Below are positions 5,773 through 8,601 of a DNA stretch of 8,601 bases, one piece after another. Position 1 is the stretch's first letter; each line of letters opens with the position of its first letter. The notes under the pieces were generated by a model. That model was not told the DNA's origin. It saw nothing but the letters and a program-made list of their open reading frames with translations, and made no database searches. Origin of the DNA: Deltaproteobacteria bacterium (GTDB lineage: Bacteria; Myxococcota; XYA12-FULL-58-9; JAUUZB01); contig JAUUZB010000095.1 of the NCBI GenBank assembly GCA_030590185.1, positions 1 to 8,601 on the forward strand. The letters run 5' to 3'. Made by a program: the position numbers and the translations under genes.

Positions 5773-8601
5773 ATGCGGTCTTCGATGTGGTTCTTGGGCG
5801 CCCCGTTGGCGGCGCTGTGGGTCGTCACTCTTTGTGCTTGTGAGCAGGGGGAGGACGGGACCGGTGGGTCCGGAGGTGACGGTGGCGTCGGCGGCAACGG
5901 CGGCAACGGCGGTGTTACCAGCTTTTGTGGCGACGGGACCCTCGACCCCAACGAGCAATGCGAGAGCACCGAGCTCGCCGGTGAAACCTGCACCGGCCTA
6001 GGCGCGCCCTTTGGCGGGGAGCTGGCATGCACCGGCGACTGTCTCTACGACTTTGCCGGCTGCGTCTACGGCCCGACGTGCGGCGATGGCGTCGCCGAGG
6101 GTGAGGAGCAGTGCGACGGCGTAGATCTGAGATCCCGAACCTGCGTGGCCGGCGGCTACGACGGCGGCAGCCTCGCTTGCGACGACGCTACCTGTACATT
6201 CGACACCAGCGCCTGCACCGGCACCGGACCGACCTGCGGTGACGCTGCCCGGGACATCCTCGAGGACTGCGACGGCACCGACCTCGCCGCCCAAACCTGT
6301 GTCGGTCTCGGTTTCGCCAGCGGCAGCCTCGCCTGCAACGAGGTGACCTGCATCTTTGACACCTCCGACTGCGTGGCCAGCGAGCCCCCTGTGTGTGGCA
6401 ACGCCGTGGCCGAGGCCGGTGAGGATTGCGACAGCAACGACCTCGCCGGCGAAACCTGCGCCGGGATCGAGCCCTTTGGCGGCGGCACCCTGAACTGCCA
6501 CGAGTTTACCTGCACCTTCGACACCTCCGGGTGCGCGGCCAGTAGTTGCGACGACGGGGTGCAGAACCAGGACGAGACCGACGTCGATTGCGGCGGCGAC
6601 ATCTGCCCGCTGTGCGGCGAGGGCGAGTCCTGCACCAACCACGGGGACTGCGCCGGGGAGCTCACCTGCAGCGTGGCCTTCCTCTGTACCGAGCACTGCC
6701 TGGACGGCCGCGTCACCGACGACGAGTCGGACATCGACTGCGGCGGGACCGAGTGCCCCGGCTGCATCATGGGCGAGGACTGCAACAGCTCGAGCGACTG
6801 CGCCGCCGGTCTCACCTGCGGCGCTGGCGACATCTGTGTCGATGCCTGCGGCGACGGACTCCAAAACGACGACGAGACCGGGGTCGACTGCGGCGGGGGC
6901 ACCTGCTGTCCGTGTGGGCCTGGCCAGGGTTGCCTGTCGAGCGGCGACTGCCTCGGGTTGACCATCTGCCTCGACGACATCTGCACCGCCTCCTGCTCCG
7001 ATGGCACGACCAACGGCACCGAGACCGACGTCGACTGCGGCGGGGCGATCTGCCCGCTGTGTGACCTCGACGCCGCCTGCCTCCTCGACTCCGACTGCGC
7101 CCCAGGACTCGAATGTCTCAACGGCGTTTGTGCTGACGAGTGCCGCGATGGTGTCGCGAACAACGACGAGTCGGACACCGACTGCGGCGGGGCCACCTGC
7201 CGGCGCTGCGATGTGGGTCAGACCTGCGCCAGCCACGACGATTGCTTCAGCGGCCTGTGCGATCTCGGGGGCAGCGACCAATGTCTGCTGCGCAGCGACG
7301 AGCTGTCCGCCGAGGAGATCTGCATCCTCCACCTCAACCGGGAATCCTACGAGGGCAACATCTGTCACGACGGCGCGCACCCGAGCCTCCTGACCTGGAT
7401 GGAGGACGGGGTCCCCAGCTCCTGCCGCCCCGGCTCCAGCGATTACGCCTGGGCTGAGGATCTGCTCGCCTCCCACGCCGCCGGTCGCATCACTATCGAT
7501 TGGACCGCGGCCCATCGCTGCATGGCCCAGTCCCGGGTGTTGCGGGCCCAGCATCCCAACTACCTGCTCGCCGATCCGAGCCAATCGCCGGGCAGCGATT
7601 GGGCGGCCCTGCGCGACGGTGACTGCACCGACTTCATCGCCGCCGCCACCCCGATCGGCCAGCCCTGTGTCGCGGATTGGGACTGCGTGGACGGCTCCCT
7701 GTGCGGCGCCCCGACGCTCTACGACTCGGCGCGCTGCATGGCGCCCCTCGCCGCTGGGGAGCCCTGCATCCTCTACACCCGCTGCGAGAGTGGCTTCGCC
7801 TGTTTTGGCGGGACCTGCGTTCCGGGGCTCGTCAACTTCGAGGCCTGCTACGCCCATGAGGAATGCGCTTCGGGGAACTGCCACTATTATCCCGAGTATT
7901 GGTTTGCCCAGTGCGAGCCGGTCCCCACGCCCCTCGGGGAGGCGTGCACCATGGATGATCGCTGCGCGGGCTGCGCCACCTGCCGTCCCCTCGAGGCCAT
8001 GGGCAGCCTGATCTGCGCGGTCCCCGGCGGTCCCGGTGATTACTGCCGCGACGATCTCGACTGCATCGGCTCTTTCCGTTGCATCGACAACGCCTGCGGC
8101 CGGGTCGGGCGGGGCGAGTCCTGTACCGACATGTACAGCGTGGGTCAGCAGTGTGACGAGGGCTACGCCTGTCTCGCCGACGCGGAGCTGATCGATCTGT
8201 GCTGGGCCTTTGACGGCGATCAGGCCGGCTGCCAGTCAACCAGCCTCGCCTGCAGCGCCGACAGCCCATGCGTGTGGGATTCCTACAACCTCTATTGCGA
8301 CCCGGCCGAGAGCCACTGCGTGGAGCTGCCCCAGAGCGGGCCGTGCGCGGGTGGATACGCCTGTGCCCTTGGTTTTTACTGCAACATCGAAACGCCCGAC
8401 CGACCCGAATGCCAGCCCATGCCCGAGACCGGCCCCTGTTTGTTCGACGGCTATTCCTACTACTGCGCCGAGGGGTTCTTCTGTTCCCCCGACCTCGGGT
8501 GCGAAACGCCGGCGGCCGTCGGGGAGGCTTGTCTCGACGCCCCGGGCTCCTGTGCGTACCCCAACACATGCCTGGACGGTGTTTGCGTTTTTGCCTGCAT
8601 G
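5773..8601 (+). CDS. Large cysteine-rich modular lipoprotein, myxobacterial type (3' end outside window)
   Basis: The frame is open to the window edge, giving at least 943 residues with about 115 Cys. It starts with a lipoprotein signal peptide: MRSSM, a hydrophobic stretch (residues 6-20) and the lipobox LCAC with the lipidated Cys at 23. A Gly/Asn-rich linker follows (about 26-50). Then come four six-Cys modules (52-254, pattern CGDG..E.CDG.DL..TC....GG.L.C...C.FD.S.C) and five ~49-residue modules (259-504, pattern C.DG..N..ETDVDCGG..CP.C....C.....C..GL.C...C). A segment poorer in Cys (505-631) contains AGRITIDWTAAHRC, and from 632 EB-like motifs of the type G..C....DC..G..C repeat. Modules of these kinds are common in secreted proteins of Myxococcota. 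The even spacing of Cys suggests disulfide-bonded domains, so the protein must be exported to an oxidising compartment, the periplasm or cell surface. No catalytic motif is visible; adhesion, binding or a structural role are possible. It stands alone after the pnp terminator. Confidence 0.85.
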   Translation, partial: MRSSMWFLGAPLAALWVVTLCACEQGEDGTGGSGGDGGVGGNGGNGGVTSFCGDGTLDPNEQCESTELAGETCTGLGAPFGGELACTGDCLYDFAGCVYGPTCGDGVAEGEEQCDGVDLRSRTCVAGGYDGGSLACDDATCTFDTSACTGTGPTCGDAARDILEDCDGTDLAAQTCVGLGFASGSLACNEVTCIFDTSDCVASEPPVCGNAVAEAGEDCDSNDLAGETCAGIEPFGGGTLNCHEFTCTFDTSGCAASSCDDGVQNQDETDVDCGGDICPLCGEGESCTNHGDCAGELTCSVAFLCTEHCLDGRVTDDESDIDCGGTECPGCIMGEDCNSSSDCAAGLTCGAGDICVDACGDGLQNDDETGVDCGGGTCCPCGPGQGCLSSGDCLGLTICLDDICTASCSDGTTNGTETDVDCGGAICPLCDLDAACLLDSDCAPGLECLNGVCADECRDGVANNDESDTDCGGATCRRCDVGQTCASHDDCFSGLCDLGGSDQCLLRSDELSAEEICILHLNRESYEGNICHDGAHPSLLTWMEDGVPSSCRPGSSDYAWAEDLLASHAAGRITIDWTAAHRCMAQSRVLRAQHPNYLLADPSQSPGSDWAALRDGDCTDFIAAATPIGQPCVADWDCVDGSLCGAPTLYDSARCMAPLAAGEPCILYTRCESGFACFGGTCVPGLVNFEACYAHEECASGNCHYYPEYWFAQCEPVPTPLGEACTMDDRCAGCATCRPLEAMGSLICAVPGGPGDYCRDDLDCIGSFRCIDNACGRVGRGESCTDMYSVGQQCDEGYACLADAELIDLCWAFDGDQAGCQSTSLACSADSPCVWDSYNLYCDPAESHCVELPQSGPCAGGYACALGFYCNIETPDRPECQPMPETGPCLFDGYSYYCAEGFFCSPDLGCETPAAVGEACLDAPGSCAYPNTCLDGVCVFACM
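5890..5912 (+). repeat. Short GGCGGCAAC tandem repeat coding the Gly/Asn linker
   Basis: The 9-base unit GGCGGCAAC repeats about two and a half times and codes GGNGGNGG between the lipobox and the first Cys module. It is in frame, so slippage would change the linker length by whole Gly-Gly-Asn units without breaking the gene. Confidence 0.8.
5926..6534 (+). repeat. Four tandem six-cysteine modules (type A)
   Basis: The protein copies are at residues 52-97, 103-148, 155-200 and 208-254. Each has six Cys in the same order and ends in a CxFDxSxC-like box (CLYDFAGC, CTFDTSAC, CIFDTSDC, CTFDTSGC). The starts are CGDGTLDPNEQC, CGDGVAEGEEQC, CGDAARDILEDC and CGNAVAEAGEDC. They resemble the myxobacterial disulfide-rich repeats beginning CGDG...EQCD. 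The copies differ at many positions, so the array is not a recent duplication. Confidence 0.85.
6547..7284 (+). repeat. Five tandem DGxxNxxETDVDCGG modules (type B)
   Basis: The copies start at Cys 259, 309, 359, 408 and 457, a period of 49-50 residues. Each opens with C-x-DG, then an Asp/Glu-rich (E)(T/S)D(V/I/T)DCGG box, then CP.C or a variant, and ends in paired Cys. Copy 3 deviates with ETGVDCGGGTCCPC. Copies 1 and 4 are also close at DNA level: 6574-6615 and 7021-7062 agree at about 37 of 42 bases. The acidic clusters might bind calcium, as acidic DxDxDG-type repeats do in other proteins; this is inference. Confidence 0.85.
7666..8601 (+). repeat. C-terminal run of EB-like cysteine motifs (type C)
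   Basis: From residue 632 to the window edge, motifs of the form G-x-x-C, a few residues, C-x-x-G-x-x-C recur about every 30-40 residues: GQPCVADWDCVDGSLC, GEPCILYTRCESGFAC, GEACTMDDRCAGCATC, GDYCRDDLDCIGSFRC, GESCTDMYSVGQQC. Spacing is irregular compared with the two upstream arrays, and aromatic residues are more frequent (CHYYPEYWFAQC, YSYYCAEGFFC). The run is still in progress at the last base. Confidence 0.65.

Noticed and set aside
3888..6032. Long open frame on the - strand across pnp and its terminator
   Set aside because: It lies antisense to a certain pnp gene and runs through the terminator hairpin. Its product is Asp/Leu/Val-rich low-complexity protein typical of the complement of GC-rich coding DNA, with no recognisable motif.
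5926..7284. CRISPR-like or DNA satellite array
   Set aside because: The periodicity is at protein level; DNA copies diverge, there are no spacers, and the reading frame is continuous.
5998..7884. Long open frame on the - strand across the Cys-rich gene
   Set aside because: The repetitive AVGA/VVAG-rich product mirrors the repeated modules on the + strand. There is no ribosome binding site or domain, while the + frame has a signal peptide, Shine-Dalgarno and ordered Cys modules.

Overview
The window is GC-rich, densely packed on the + strand, and looks like a chromosomal segment of a Myxococcota (delta-proteobacterium-like) species. The base composition, the very large cysteine-rich lipoprotein built from CGDG..EQCDG and DGxxNxxETDVDCGG modules, and its Gly/Asn linker after a lipobox all fit that group. 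The taxonomic call is an inference from style, not from a marker-gene comparison.

Layout. (1) 1-2978: two translationally coupled genes of the cyanophycin synthetase superfamily. The first is the C-terminal part of a CphA, cut by the left edge of the window just after its Mur-ligase P-loop. The second is a 576-residue relative that keeps a CphA-type N-terminal region and a complete Mur-ligase module but has no ATP-grasp domain between them. (2) 2979-5685: the widely conserved pair rpsO (ribosomal protein uS15) and pnp (polynucleotide phosphorylase). They are separated by a 144-nt leader holding two strong hairpins and are closed by a textbook Rho-independent terminator. (3) 5686-8601: a short intergenic region with a perfect 15-bp tandem repeat, then a lipoprotein gene that is open to the right edge (at least 943 residues, about 115 cysteines). 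It contains four copies of one six-cysteine module, five copies of a second ~49-residue module, a less cysteine-rich segment, and a C-terminal run of EB-like cysteine motifs.

How the parts work together. The cyanophycin genes would make the multi-L-arginyl-poly-L-aspartate storage polymer or a variant of it; the second enzyme, without ATP-grasp, can only be expected to do a Mur-type amide ligation. rpsO-pnp is a housekeeping unit linking ribosome assembly and RNA turnover, and its leader is placed where pnp is post-transcriptionally autoregulated in Escherichia coli. The lipoprotein is an independent unit, probably displayed on the cell surface or in the periplasm.

No RNA genes, insertion sequences, CRISPR arrays or phage genes were seen. 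The window is mostly ordinary. The parts most worth attention are the ATP-grasp-less CphA relative, the structured pnp leader, and the mosaic cysteine-rich protein.
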